Shown here one piece after another: positions 46,733-57,077 of a stretch of 64,000 nt of DNA. The stretch's first letter is position 1. Each line of letters begins with the position of its first letter. The position numbers were made by a program, and so were the translations under genes. This DNA comes from Pyrenula massariospora (lineage: Eukaryota > Ascomycota > Eurotiomycetes > Pyrenulales > Pyrenulaceae): assembly GCA_021030905.1 (NCBI GenBank), contig JAGFMI010000009.1, positions 372,001 through 436,000 on the forward strand. The letters are read 5' to 3'. The notes below the pieces were generated by a model that was given only the letters and a program-made list of their open reading frames with translations, did not search any database and had not been told where the DNA came from.

Positions 46733-47367
46733 CGTGATAATATGTGGCTTTGGACATGGAATCACCTGAAGACCAAAACATTGACAGGTGCCTTCTTAGG
46801 ACTAGGCTGACGGCTATGTTTGTTAGCTGAGTGAGGGTGACTGCTGTTGTTTTGGTAAAGGAGTCTCCAGCGAGGGTGAAGACACCGCGAACGTGAATCC
46901 GACATTGACTACGCATGCTTCAAGGTGAGATGAGAGCGCAGTCGCAAGATGTAAGTTTATGAATAGTTAGAGCCGTGGGCATTGAATTTTATTCCCCAGT
47001 CCTACGTACTAAGTCGCAAGAAGATCGCGGCGATGCAAAGGAAAATTGGTGGGTCGATTGGCACTGCGCGTTAGCGGCTGGCGGGGTCGTCCCGAGCCGT
47101 CACACCTCCAACTCCCCGTTATCTTTACCTCCACAGCTACCAAAAATCTTCATTGGCAGCATTCGGTTTCACCACAGCCGATCCTGGCTGCAGATAAGCG
47201 AACAACTTACCCTTCCACTCAGCCCTCATGCCTTCAAAAGCCGTGTGCGACGCGAACCGCAAGTCTTCTTGCGTGGACCAACCCCGCTCTGTCAAAGATC
47301 AGGCAACCGCGCCAGCAGACAGTCGCGAGGAGGAAGATGACACGCTCTATATCTCGTCTGAACCCCA
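46733..47367. other. intergenic
   Basis: Open frames at 46975-47533 run into the next gene out of frame and are judged shadows. It includes the promoter of the nuclease-like gene. Confidence 0.35.
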
Positions 47368-49498
47368 ATGCCTCCCAAAAAGAGTCCAGAGAAGTTGGAC
47401 TCTGGAGCTCAAAAGGTGCGCGTGCCTTTCAAGCGCACCTCGCCACCAAAAACAAGATCGGCGGCAGGTCGTTCGCGCACTCAAGACACTCAAAACACGC
47501 AGAAAAAGGAGTCTAAATCGGCAAAGGGTGTGAAGGAAGCAGTTGCATCGCAGAAAGACGACAAAATTTCAAAGCGATCGACCAAAAGTAAAGTACGTTT
47601 CATTACCTTCGGAAAAAAGCCTCTTGAGCAATCTGCACATGCTTATGGCCAAAGCGCTGTGCTAGATGAAAAGCTGATGGTCCTCTAGGGCTCTGCAACT
47701 GTCTCGGAAAAGGCACAGAGACCAGAAAGCCCTCCACAAGCACGGCCATCTCCATCCAAGACACGAAAGGGAAGACCTACGAAACGTCGTCGTGAACCGC
47801 CTTCGGAGCCAACAATAACGGGTGGAGTGATCGAGCCCGAACAACCATCTCAGACTGAAGAAGGTCTTATACATACAGTAGAGGCGACTTTGGTCGATCA
47901 GCGAGGCGAATTGCCTGTGTATTCAGATGCAGGAACGTCAACAGAGAGTTTGTCGCAGAGCTTCGAGCCTAGACCTCGTGAACAAGACTTGTACCGCCGC
48001 AGAGGATACTTACCCTCTTTGGATGACGACACTCTGAACATTATTCGAGTGGTACTCGGGGAAGAGGCCGCGCTCCAAATGGCAAAAACAAAAGCTGACA
48101 ACGACGACTTCTCGGATAACCTTAGTGCTGACCGAAATGTATATCTAGAGCCGCATCCCAACAGTGACCCCTACATGACTGAATTTAATGAAATTTCAGT
48201 GAATCTAATCGAGGATCAGGCTGTCACTGACGTCTTTTCTCTGCTTTGGACAGCAGACGTAAACAATTGCAAAGGAGAGAATGAGGCGGTATTTCAACGA
48301 ACTGTGATGATGGCTTTTTTAGATCGGTATCGACTAATCTTTGGCGACGCTCAGGACTCGGAAAGCACAAGCGCTGAAGACGCGCCAAAATCCGGTATAA
48401 GACTTGCTTTCAGCGTAGAAGCAGAATGGACCTGCAAGCCAATGCCAACTCGGGGCGGGCAGAGACGTAACGATGATTCTCCATATCTTGCAACCCCGAG
48501 ACCAGATCTCTGTGTGTCGTTTCGAAGAGTGAGCCTCATTGGCGAAGGCTTGTGGGGGATCATGCCTCCCTCTTTGAGAAGAATCATTTGTTACGAGGGC
48601 AAGAACCCACCCCAAAATAAGCGCGCTTTCGCATTTTTTGTGGTTGAAGCTAAGAAGTCGGGACTTCCTCCTACACACAATGGGGCCAGATACCAAGTTC
48701 TGAACGATGCGAGTCAGGCACTTCATAACATGTTTGAATTTTTTCGACAAGCCGAACAAGAAGAGGCTTTCTTCCAGAAGGTGAGATTCTTCTCCGCTAC
48801 CGCATCGGAAATGGGGGTTATGATTCGTGTCCATCGAGCCGTGAAGATCGACAAAGCACACGCCGGAGGGCAAGCCAGGTATCCTATAGAAGTAGACCCT
48901 CCCTACAATTTGGAATTCAAATATGAAGATTATGCGTCTTTTTCAGGCAAAGATTTCAGTCGTCATCAAATTATGGATGTGGTTGTGAAAATCATGATAG
49001 GATACGGGGAGGGTGTGCTATATGGTCTTCTCCAGAGCGCCGTCCAAAAGATCCAGAAGAAGTTTGAAAAGTGTCGCGAGCGAGGAATCAACCCAGCCAG
49101 CATCATCAACGACTATTCACACGGTCAAACACCATTACCAAAAAGTCGAAGTATGTCCAAGCTATCTCAACAAGGCAATCATACCTCTCAAGGCAGCAAG
49201 CGTGGATCTACGAGTTTGGACCAGGAAGTGAATGAATCCAGACGCCGAGCAGCAGACAACGGTAACACTCCGCTCAGGGAGGCCGGCTCTCGTCGCACTG
49301 CTCATGATGGCACCGAAGCGACCGTAGAAAATAGTGTTGTGGCAGCAGCCGAACCTGGCGTCGGTAAGTATTCCATTCACGTGGCAAAGTCTCATACTTC
49401 TTCGTCATTGAAATTATGCATGCTCACATACCCATTCTACAGGTGTAATCCCTGGCCCGGCGAGCGGGCGGCCGAAGAAACGAAACAAAAGAGGATGA
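47368..49498 (+). CDS. PD-(D/E)XK-like (DUF7924-type) protein
   Basis: Three exons (47368-47592, 47689-49363, 49443-49498) give 651 aa. The N-terminal 130 residues are very basic and disordered (MPPKKSPEK, PSKTRKGRPTKRRREPP) and look like a nuclear signal with DNA-binding tails. The central part, about 170-520, holds DLYRRRGYLPSL, ENEAVFQRTVM, RPDLCVSF with Asp348, and FAFFVVEAKKSG with Glu395-x-Lys397. Strand-spaced D...ExK is the signature of the PD-(D/E)XK nuclease fold, known in the fungal DUF7924 family; catalysis is not proven. The C-terminus is again basic (SGRPKKRNKRG). The first intron is 96 nt, stays in frame and contains a stop only at its last three bases. Assignment to DUF7924 is from memory of the motif order. 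Confidence 0.72.
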
Positions 49499-50305
49499 CA
49501 ATAGCCATGAGAAACTAGTCTACGAGAAACGTGGTGGATTCAAGAGTTCGAGATGGCTACTGAGCCCATTCGTCCTTTTTGGTCGGACTACAGTTTCATC
49601 CTGTGTGGTGACAGCGGCAAGGTGGACATGCTTATCGCTTACCTTTTTAAGATTGTAGGACATACGGATCAGGTAATGGGCTTCTCAATGAAAGTAGGAG
49701 TAGAGAACGCCAGCAACGTGGATGAAGATACGGGTCAAAGCTGAAATCACCGCAAATTGGCGCCCTGTGGAGCTTAGCAACACAGTTATGTAAATGATAC
49801 GGTCATCACGAAGCGCATGGTTATGGGCTGCGGCTGGATCGAAAGTGATCTGCGCCAATCGATCCTACGATACCTTCGGAATCTCGACCCGCTGATTCAT
49901 CGAAGGATTCGATATTCAAAAGAAGGAAGGACTCCATTCACTCCCTACCAGATTTGTACTCAAATCTACAACATCGCTGCGCTTTCTAGTAAACACTTTG
50001 CAGCCTACAGCAGGATGCTTAATAATGGTGGACGGCAGATGTTATGCAAATGCTTATCCTTGCTTGCTTGCGGCACTTGAGGTTACCTCGTCTATAGTAG
50101 CCTTATAGGGCCGGGAAGTTGACTAGCGGAATAAGTGCCTCGGCGATTTAGGAAAGAGAGCGAACAATGCTTTTGCGGCTGCACTGACCGCTCATTAAGC
50201 CTCGCCTCCGAAGTCTGTGTTCAATGCAAGCCTTGTCGACATTCTTGATTCCTGAATCCCTGGTCTACAAGTTTTTGGACGAAAACATCAGTTGGGCACC
50301 AGACA
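49499..50305. other. intergenic, no recognised gene
   Basis: Short plus-strand frames at 49553-49744 and 49817-50080 show nothing recognisable. Confidence 0.4.
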
Positions 50306-51646
50306 ATGGCCCGGAGAGTGCTGACTATAGCAGTGGTATGTAACTCTTACAAAGAGTAAGCACGATGGTATTGACTTTTTTCTTAGGTCGGCGGATCCTT
50401 AACTGGACTGTTCTGCGCTTTGACTCTCTTGAAATTAGGTCATACGGTGATTATGCTTGAGCGGCGAAATCCAGAGCAGCTAAAAGATCAAGGTGGAGGG
50501 TTGAGGTTCGGAAAGGATGTCAAGGATTTTTTAACCAATCTTGCCGCTTCCCTTCACGGTGAGCTTGAGTGCTTCGTGACACATATGCAGCTCGTGGTAT
50601 ATGGTGGGAAAGGCGAGATCATCTCATCATGGCCCATCGACACTCCGAGTACAAGTTGGGGCTGCTTGTTCCGTGCTTTAAAACAAAGCTTTGAACAGCT
50701 CGCAAAGGGCACGAAAAGCGTCTATCTTCATTCCGCTAATGTACGCTATGTTCGTGAAGATCATTCTGGATGCGCCGTTGAATTTCAAAGAGGAGCTTCA
50801 GTACAAGAGATATTCGCCGACTACGTCGTTGGTGCCGACGGAGCTTCTTCTCGACTCCGACGGATTTTCCTGCCAGAAGTCGAGAGGATATATGCAGGAT
50901 ACGTGGTTTGGCGTGGTTTGGTTCTAGAGACCAGCGTCCGCGGACAGATCACCGACAAATTCCTCGACAACCGTTCCTGGCATTTCGGCGATGACTATAT
51001 GATCGTAGTGTACTCCGTCCCGGGGGAAGATGGTTCTGTTGCTCGGAAGGACTGGCAGAAGAACTGGGCTTGGTTCCACAACACGAAACAAGAAGACCTT
51101 GATGCACTCTTAACCGACAAAGAAGGACTGCATCACCGATTCACGGTGCCTATGGGAAAAGTGCGACCAGAGATCATTCAGAAACAAAAGGAAATTGCAC
51201 ATCAGGCTTTACCTGCTGAGCTCAGTAGGCTCATCCAAGGGGTAAAAGAGCCATTCGTACAGGCAATTACAGACAGCATGGCCTCCAAGAACAACTTTCT
51301 TGGAGGCAGAGTTCTGTTGGTTGGAGAAGCAGTCAATGGCGTTAGGTGAGCAGCACCTCTCGATAATTGGACAAACATTCTTCATTTCCTAATCCTACCC
51401 AGAGCGCATGTCGGTGCTTCGACAAGTCAAGCCATCTTCCATGCAAGAAAGCTGGAGGAATATCTCGAGGGGCTAATCGACTTACAACAATGGTCACGCG
51501 AAACGTTGGAGTTCTCTTTGATTCTGCACAATGCTGGTCGAAAGCTCGGAGATGTGTGCCAAATACCCAGCACACCATACGAAAAGTATCAGCAGTTCTC
51601 TGCCGTAACAGCCGATTTTCAGAAAGCACTCGCCACTTTACGCTGA
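50306..51646 (+). CDS. FAD-dependent aromatic hydroxylase, dihydroxypyridine monooxygenase-like
   Basis: Three exons (50306-50335, 50387-51345, 51403-51646) give 410 aa; exon 1 is only 30 nt. The FAD-binding start is VVGGSLTGLFCAL at 10-22. ADYVVGADGASSRLR is the DG motif. The third motif reads GRVLLVGEAVNGVRAHVGASTSQA, with VGEA in place of the usual GDA; this resembles 2,6-dihydroxypyridine 3-monooxygenase-type proteins, which have a changed motif here. The family hydroxylates aromatic or heteroaromatic rings with NAD(P)H and O2. The substrate is unknown. It lies 474 bp upstream of, and on the same strand as, an MFS transporter, which suggests a small catabolic or detoxification pair. The gene is intact. 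Confidence 0.83.
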
Positions 51647-52120
51647 GATAAAGTTTTGTCAGTAGACGTTTTCCGGTTTTGGTAGTTAGTTGCAAATGTT
51701 TTGATCCTTCGTGCCCTGAATTTAAGGCTATCATGCAAAGTCGATCGGCTAGCGAATCTTAATCGTTCCTCATACATCAAATTTTTTGTGGGTGTGTCAC
51801 ACTTAATATTCAGCTGCGGGGTTGCCAGCTCTCAGACACCACCCCCCAAACCGTTCCCGAGACCTTACAGTGCGGAACGGTCGTGGTTTACGAGTGCCAA
51901 TCCGTAGACGGAAATATACTACATGGACCTTATAACCGATGCAGACAAACCTGGCTGCACGAAGCGATCTGAAAGGATCTTCAATGGCTTATTCCTGTTC
52001 CTAACCCCGATGGCTTTATTCCTACATTCATAGGAGCCATGAAATACGATAAAGTTCCTGCCTGCGCTCTTCTTATCCTCCTTTTTTCTCGCTGAGGAAG
52101 TTCTTGCTAGATCAACCGAA
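51647..52120. other. intergenic between monooxygenase and transporter
   Basis: 474 bp on the shared strand. It probably includes the transporter promoter; no site is recognised. Confidence 0.4.
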
Positions 52121-53860
52121 ATGGCCGCCCGAAAAGATCTCGTGGATGTTCTGCCTGAAGCGGACCAGTCAGTTCCTGGCACTCTCCTTCTCGTTGACCT
52201 GGAGCGGAAGCTTCAGGTGAAACACGCCTCGAGATCCGACATCATCCTTGATCCTCCCCCATCCTCCGATCCAGATGATCCATTGACCTGGAGCAGAGTA
52301 CGGAAAGCACTATCAACCATCAGTCTAAGTGTATTCACCTTAGTCATCAGCATGGGTACCGCCGCAACATACGCCATCACCGTGCCCATAGCAGACGTGA
52401 CAGCCCTCACAGTCAATGACCTAAACGCTGGAGCTGGATACCTGTTTCTCTTGGCCGGTTGGGGCGCCTTGATATGGCAACCATTAGCGATGCAATACGG
52501 CAAGCGGCCGGCTTACTTGACCTCATTGCTAGGTTTGACCGCGATAATGTTTTGGGGACCTTACGCTACAGACTCTAACGGACACTGGTTTGCCAATAAA
52601 ATTCTGCACGGGTTCTTCAGCACTCTTGTGTCGTCACTTTGTGAGATATCTGTCGCCGATGTTTACTTTACCCATGAACGAGGCCGTATTATGTCGATAT
52701 TTGCGCTCTTTATCGTTGGCGGAACATATATTTCGCCTGTCATCTTTGGCTTTATAGCAGATGGACAAAGTTGGCATTGGGTTTTTTTCTGGATGGGAAT
52801 ATTTGCAAGTGTGGCCTTTGTCTTTTGTTTCTTTTTCCTTGGAGAGACGAATTACGACCGCAAGGTCATTAGAACAAAATCGTCTCCGGAAAAAAGTGAC
52901 CTGTCCCCCCATTCCTTGCATGATGACAAAGCTTTGAGATCCCAGAACAACTCAGTGGTCCTGAACGATGCCGAAAGTAATAGCATAAACGACCGCAGAA
53001 CCGATCATACCTTCAACCAAAAACCAAAACCCTTCCTCCACCGCCTCCGCGTCTTCCAACCTGGCGCCTTCCAGCGCCCCAACCGCCTGCTCCCAATGGC
53101 CACTCGCCCCCTCATTTTCATGACCTTCCCCGTGATCTTCTACTGTGGCTTCAGCTGGGGCGGAGCCATCGTCTGGCACGCCGTCCTCAACGCCACTGCA
53201 TCCCTAATTCTCGCCCACGCACCCTACCACTTCAAGGCCAGCATGGTTGGCCTGTCATTCATCAGTGGCCTGATCGGCGTCGTCGTGGGCACGCTGTACA
53301 CGGGTCACTTCGGGGACTGGTTCGTGATCCAGATGGCCAGGAGAAATGGGGGGATCATGGAGGCTGAACACCGACAGTGGTTGAATCTCGCGCCTACTAT
53401 TCTTTTGCCTGCCAGCCTTATTCTATGGATCCGTTCATCCCCTCTATCAATCCCCTCCTCCTATAACTAAAACTCTAAACCTTGTCAACAGGGTGTCGGC
53501 GCAGCCCACGCCCTCCCCTGGCCAGCCCTCCTCCTCGGCGAAGCCCTCCTCGCCTTCACCAACACGGTCGGCACCCAGCTCAGCGTCTCGTACTGCATCG
53601 ACGCGTACCACGAGCTCTCCTCCCAGGCCATGGTGACGGTCGTCCTCATCCGCAACACCATGTCCTTTGCGATCGGGTACGGCGTCACGCCGTGGGTCGA
53701 GGATATGGGGTTCCAGAACGCGTTTGTGACGGCGGCGTTTGTGGGGATGGCGCAGGTGCTGTTGTTCTTGGTGTTTGTGCGGTGGGGGAAGGAGATGAGG
53801 AGGGGAAGTGAGGAGAGGTATTGGAGGTATGTTGGGGAGATGAGGGGGTGGGTGGGTTGA
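52121..53860 (+). CDS. MFS transporter, DHA1 (12-TM) polyamine/drug type
   Basis: Two exons. The N-terminus has the DHA1 mark DPDDPLTWSRVRKAL. Then come GWGALIWQPLAMQYGKRPAY, HGFFSTLVSSLCEISVADVYFTHERG, and a cytosolic central loop (residues about 250-305) rich in Ser, Asp and Lys. The last helices lie on exon 2 (AFTNTVGTQLSVSYCIDAY, FAIGYGVTPWVEDMGFQNAF). The junction is ambiguous. A canonical GT-AG intron 53433-53504 gives 555 aa, while the conserved reading LILW-GVGAAH would need an AT-AG intron 53429-53491 (558 aa). Both keep the frame. The family exports drugs or transports polyamines and similar compounds at the plasma membrane. The substrate may be tied to the upstream monooxygenase. 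Confidence 0.8.
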
Positions 53861-55007
53861 GAGGAGTTGTGGGCACTTTATACTACAACATGTATAATTC
53901 ACATTCTACCCCTCAACTTTCCACGTCTGTATTTCCTCTTTTGCACACCGATCTTCGACCAGTAAACGGTTCGAGGGCTGCATCCAAATCCCATATATTC
54001 CCATAGAGGCTTATTTGAACGGAGTTCTATTCCTTGTTGTAGATACGTGGAATCCGGATTGTCGGGGCCGGGGGGGGGGGGGGGGGTTGCTTGGTAGTGT
54101 AAGTGTGAAAATACGCCTATCTAGAGCGCAGGAAAAATTGCCTTGTAATCCCGAAGAAGGGCCGAAGCCGTGTAAAATTGCTCGTGAACGCCGTCGCGTA
54201 CTGAGGCTGAGTGACAGAAGTGGTGGCCGATCATTGTGGTGTGGTAAGGGGGAAAATAATCGGCCACGATTTTCTGTCACCAAGCATCGTACGTAATCAC
54301 CCGCATCTAGGATCCAGCAGAGGACATCTTGCTAGCCTGGTGTATGTTTTACAGTTCTTATTGCGCACAAAACAGCCAGAAAGCCTCGTCATCTACAAGT
54401 CTTACCGCTTCAGGCGCGACCTCGCCTTTGCCTGGCGGCTAGACTTGCCCCCTATGTAGCGGTCAAGTTCTAAGCCACGACCTGAAGATTGTGTAATCCG
54501 TTCTTCCCACGATGGCGTTGTCTGCCTGCAGCTCAGCCTCGATGCCCCGCGCTCTCTTCGTACATCTCATCGTGCTGCCCGCCGGGTAGCTTTTGTTTTG
54601 TTCATTTGTCTCTGAGTCATTCTAGGAAGTTCAGGCACGAGCGATTGAATCCCCCGTCATATCTATCTCCATTGGAATGCTGGCTCCGGAGATCTAGATA
54701 GCATCCCAAAAGGCTGGAATTTCCGGGATGGGTAACAAATCCGTCTCAAGGCCTCGAACGCGTGACGTAGCTACAAGGAAAAGAAGAAATGTACGTGAGT
54801 TGATTCTGTTGAATATCGAGGGTCGCATGGTAGACTACCTTAGTTGATCCACATAGTGATGATGGTAAATAGACGAAATGCGAGGTTTGTGCAAGGATCA
54901 CTGCGCTTTTTAAAAGCTGTACCTCGTCAAGTCCGCATGACGAGGTGAGCCTGGGCACAATACGACAACTTCTTCGATCCCGGGCTTGTCGGACACACCC
55001 AGAGCTA
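53861..55007. other. intergenic
   Basis: It holds a 17-base poly-G run at 54070-54086. A GTG-initiated extension of the HET frame begins at 54945 but lacks an ATG; a good donor (GAG|GTGAGC) just there suggests a 5' UTR intron ending near 55000. Confidence 0.4.
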
Positions 55008-57077
55008 ATGAAAGAGGTTTTGGGTTCCAATCTTCCGTCTGATTACAAGGAAGTCAGAGCTTTGGCGTCTTACGAAAGTAGGCAAATCATGATTCTCGCA
55101 GTCAATTCCTCTGGTAAGGGAATCGCTTGTGAATATAGTGTCAATCTTTTACGGGAATGCCACCTCAAATCAGACGCTTGTGGCTATTTAAGACGTCTAA
55201 ATCCGAAATGGATGGATATTAGTCTCTTTCGGCAATGGAAAACAGCCTGTGATCAATTTCATAAGAATTCTTGCACTACCATCTGTTTGGACGCGTCCAC
55301 GAACTCGATTATGCCAACGTGGTTGATCGACTGCTGGCGTCAATGCCTTGTGCGTGCCTCTGCACAGTACCAGTACGTTGCTCTGAGCTACGTTTGGGGG
55401 AACCAGAAAAACTTCAGATGCTCGAATGACAACATACAGATACTGCAACAAGATGAGTCTCTTTCTTCCACAGAGGTAAAGTCTCGTATTCCCTGTATTA
55501 TCCGAGACGCAATCGCTCTCACGTCAAGGCTCCGAGAACGATATCTTTGGGTTGACTCTCTCTGTATTGTCCAAGACGACGTTCTTCAGAAGCAAGCTGA
55601 GATTCATAACATGGCTGCAATCTTCGCGAGGGCGACATTGACAATTGTTGCAACTGACAATGACGCTAACAACGGCCTTTATGGCCTTCCACTGATCTCT
55701 AAACCCCGAGAGTTGCATCGTAGGGTATTTAAGCTGGCACCAGGAACAGAAGTCGTCCTACGAAGTCAATACCCGCAAAGCTTGAATCCAAGTGCCTGGG
55801 AACAGAGAGGCTGGACTTTTCAAGAATGGCTCTTCTCACGCAGATGTCTCTTCTTTTACAAACACAGCGCTTATTGGGAGTGTGGACAGGCTGTATGGTA
55901 CGAGGACGTGCATGAAAATCCACATGAGTCCCGAAACGCATTTGCTGGGTCAGGAAAAATATCCTTTAGTCAGGTCTTGTCGTCGAGATTTCCGGACTTG
56001 TCCCATTTAGCATACAAGATAAGTGACTACAACTTCAGAGCTTTCACATATCCCGCTGATGCCCACAATGCTTTCGCTGGGATTCTCTCGGTACTTTGCG
56101 CGTCCTTCAAAGGAGGTTTCATATTCGGTCTACCTGTTGCCTTCTTTGATGTGGCCTTACTGTGGCAGTCGTGGACGTCCTTATCTCTAAGGAGAGGCGA
56201 TGCTTTATCAAGTCTCTTTCCGAGCTGGAGTTGGATAGCGTGGGCCGGCCGATTGATGCTCGATCCTTGGAGCTACAACACCGGAAATTTTAAAGATTTG
56301 CTCGAATATAGACTCGCATCTCCTATTCGTGTACACCAGCTCGTACAATGGTATTGTCACAGCCGTGACGAGTCCACCACATTAAAGATCCCCATTGAGT
56401 GGTACACTCACCAGCAGAGATATACAAACAATACTCGATTCCAGCCGCCAGATGGATGGAGTAGGCAATACCTCACTGCGAACGAGAGAAGCCAACTCGA
56501 AGTGAGCGCTAATTTGCATCCCAAAGACTTAGTTGAGGCACCGAATTGTGTATACCGGCACAAATTTGATCCGGATAGAATACTTCGGTATCTCGTTCCT
56601 CTGGCAGATGTCCAAGATGAGCCATTTGTCTCAGACACACTACCACTTCTCTCCTGCAGTACCCGACGCGCGTCCCTCCGCGGCGGCGAGTCTCTAAAAA
56701 GGTATCCTTTTACTATACATCTCCGTACCAACAAAGGCTATTGGGCTGGTGCTTTACATATTCATGAAGGCCCGCCTGTCTATGGTGTTGACAATGAAAT
56801 TGATCATCATTACGCTGACACGACCCTTGAGCTAGTGGAAATCTCGAAGGGTGATGTACAGAATGGTTTTCCAAAAGACCGGTACAAATTTAAGCTTCGA
56901 TCTATGCCAGAGTATTACATCGAAGAGCGGCCAAAGACCAAGCCCCTCTACGAATTCTACAATGTCTTGTGGATTGAATGGGAAGACAGCATCGCCTACC
57001 GAAAGGGAATTGGACGTGTGGAGAAGAGCATCTGGGAGGCGCAAGAGCGAGAGTGGATTGATCTGACCCTGGGATGA
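55008..57077 (+). CDS. HET-domain protein 3
   Basis: One exon, 689 aa from ATG 55008. The HET motifs are YVALSYVWGNQ (Trp130), YLWVDSLCIVQDD, QKQAEIHNMAAIFARATLTI with IVATD after it, and RGWTFQEWLFSRRCLFF. This set is the 'single-HET plus long C-terminal' subfamily, different from HET genes 1 and 2. The C-terminal 350 residues include SWSWIAWAGR, common in these proteins, and no known second domain. HET proteins trigger cell death on non-self contact. The frame extends 63 nt upstream without ATG, and an intron in the 5' UTR is likely. The gene is intact. Confidence 0.88.
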   Translation: MKEVLGSNLPSDYKEVRALASYESRQIMILAVNSSGKGIACEYSVNLLRECHLKSDACGYLRRLNPKWMDISLFRQWKTACDQFHKNSCTTICLDASTNSIMPTWLIDCWRQCLVRASAQYQYVALSYVWGNQKNFRCSNDNIQILQQDESLSSTEVKSRIPCIIRDAIALTSRLRERYLWVDSLCIVQDDVLQKQAEIHNMAAIFARATLTIVATDNDANNGLYGLPLISKPRELHRRVFKLAPGTEVVLRSQYPQSLNPSAWEQRGWTFQEWLFSRRCLFFYKHSAYWECGQAVWYEDVHENPHESRNAFAGSGKISFSQVLSSRFPDLSHLAYKISDYNFRAFTYPADAHNAFAGILSVLCASFKGGFIFGLPVAFFDVALLWQSWTSLSLRRGDALSSLFPSWSWIAWAGRLMLDPWSYNTGNFKDLLEYRLASPIRVHQLVQWYCHSRDESTTLKIPIEWYTHQQRYTNNTRFQPPDGWSRQYLTANERSQLEVSANLHPKDLVEAPNCVYRHKFDPDRILRYLVPLADVQDEPFVSDTLPLLSCSTRRASLRGGESLKRYPFTIHLRTNKGYWAGALHIHEGPPVYGVDNEIDHHYADTTLELVEISKGDVQNGFPKDRYKFKLRSMPEYYIEERPKTKPLYEFYNVLWIEWEDSIAYRKGIGRVEKSIWEAQEREWIDLTLG

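Noticed and set aside
53447-53902. Pro/His-rich minus-strand frame and shifted plus-strand frames
   Set aside because: They overlap exon 2 of the DHA1 transporter, which encodes recognisable helices.
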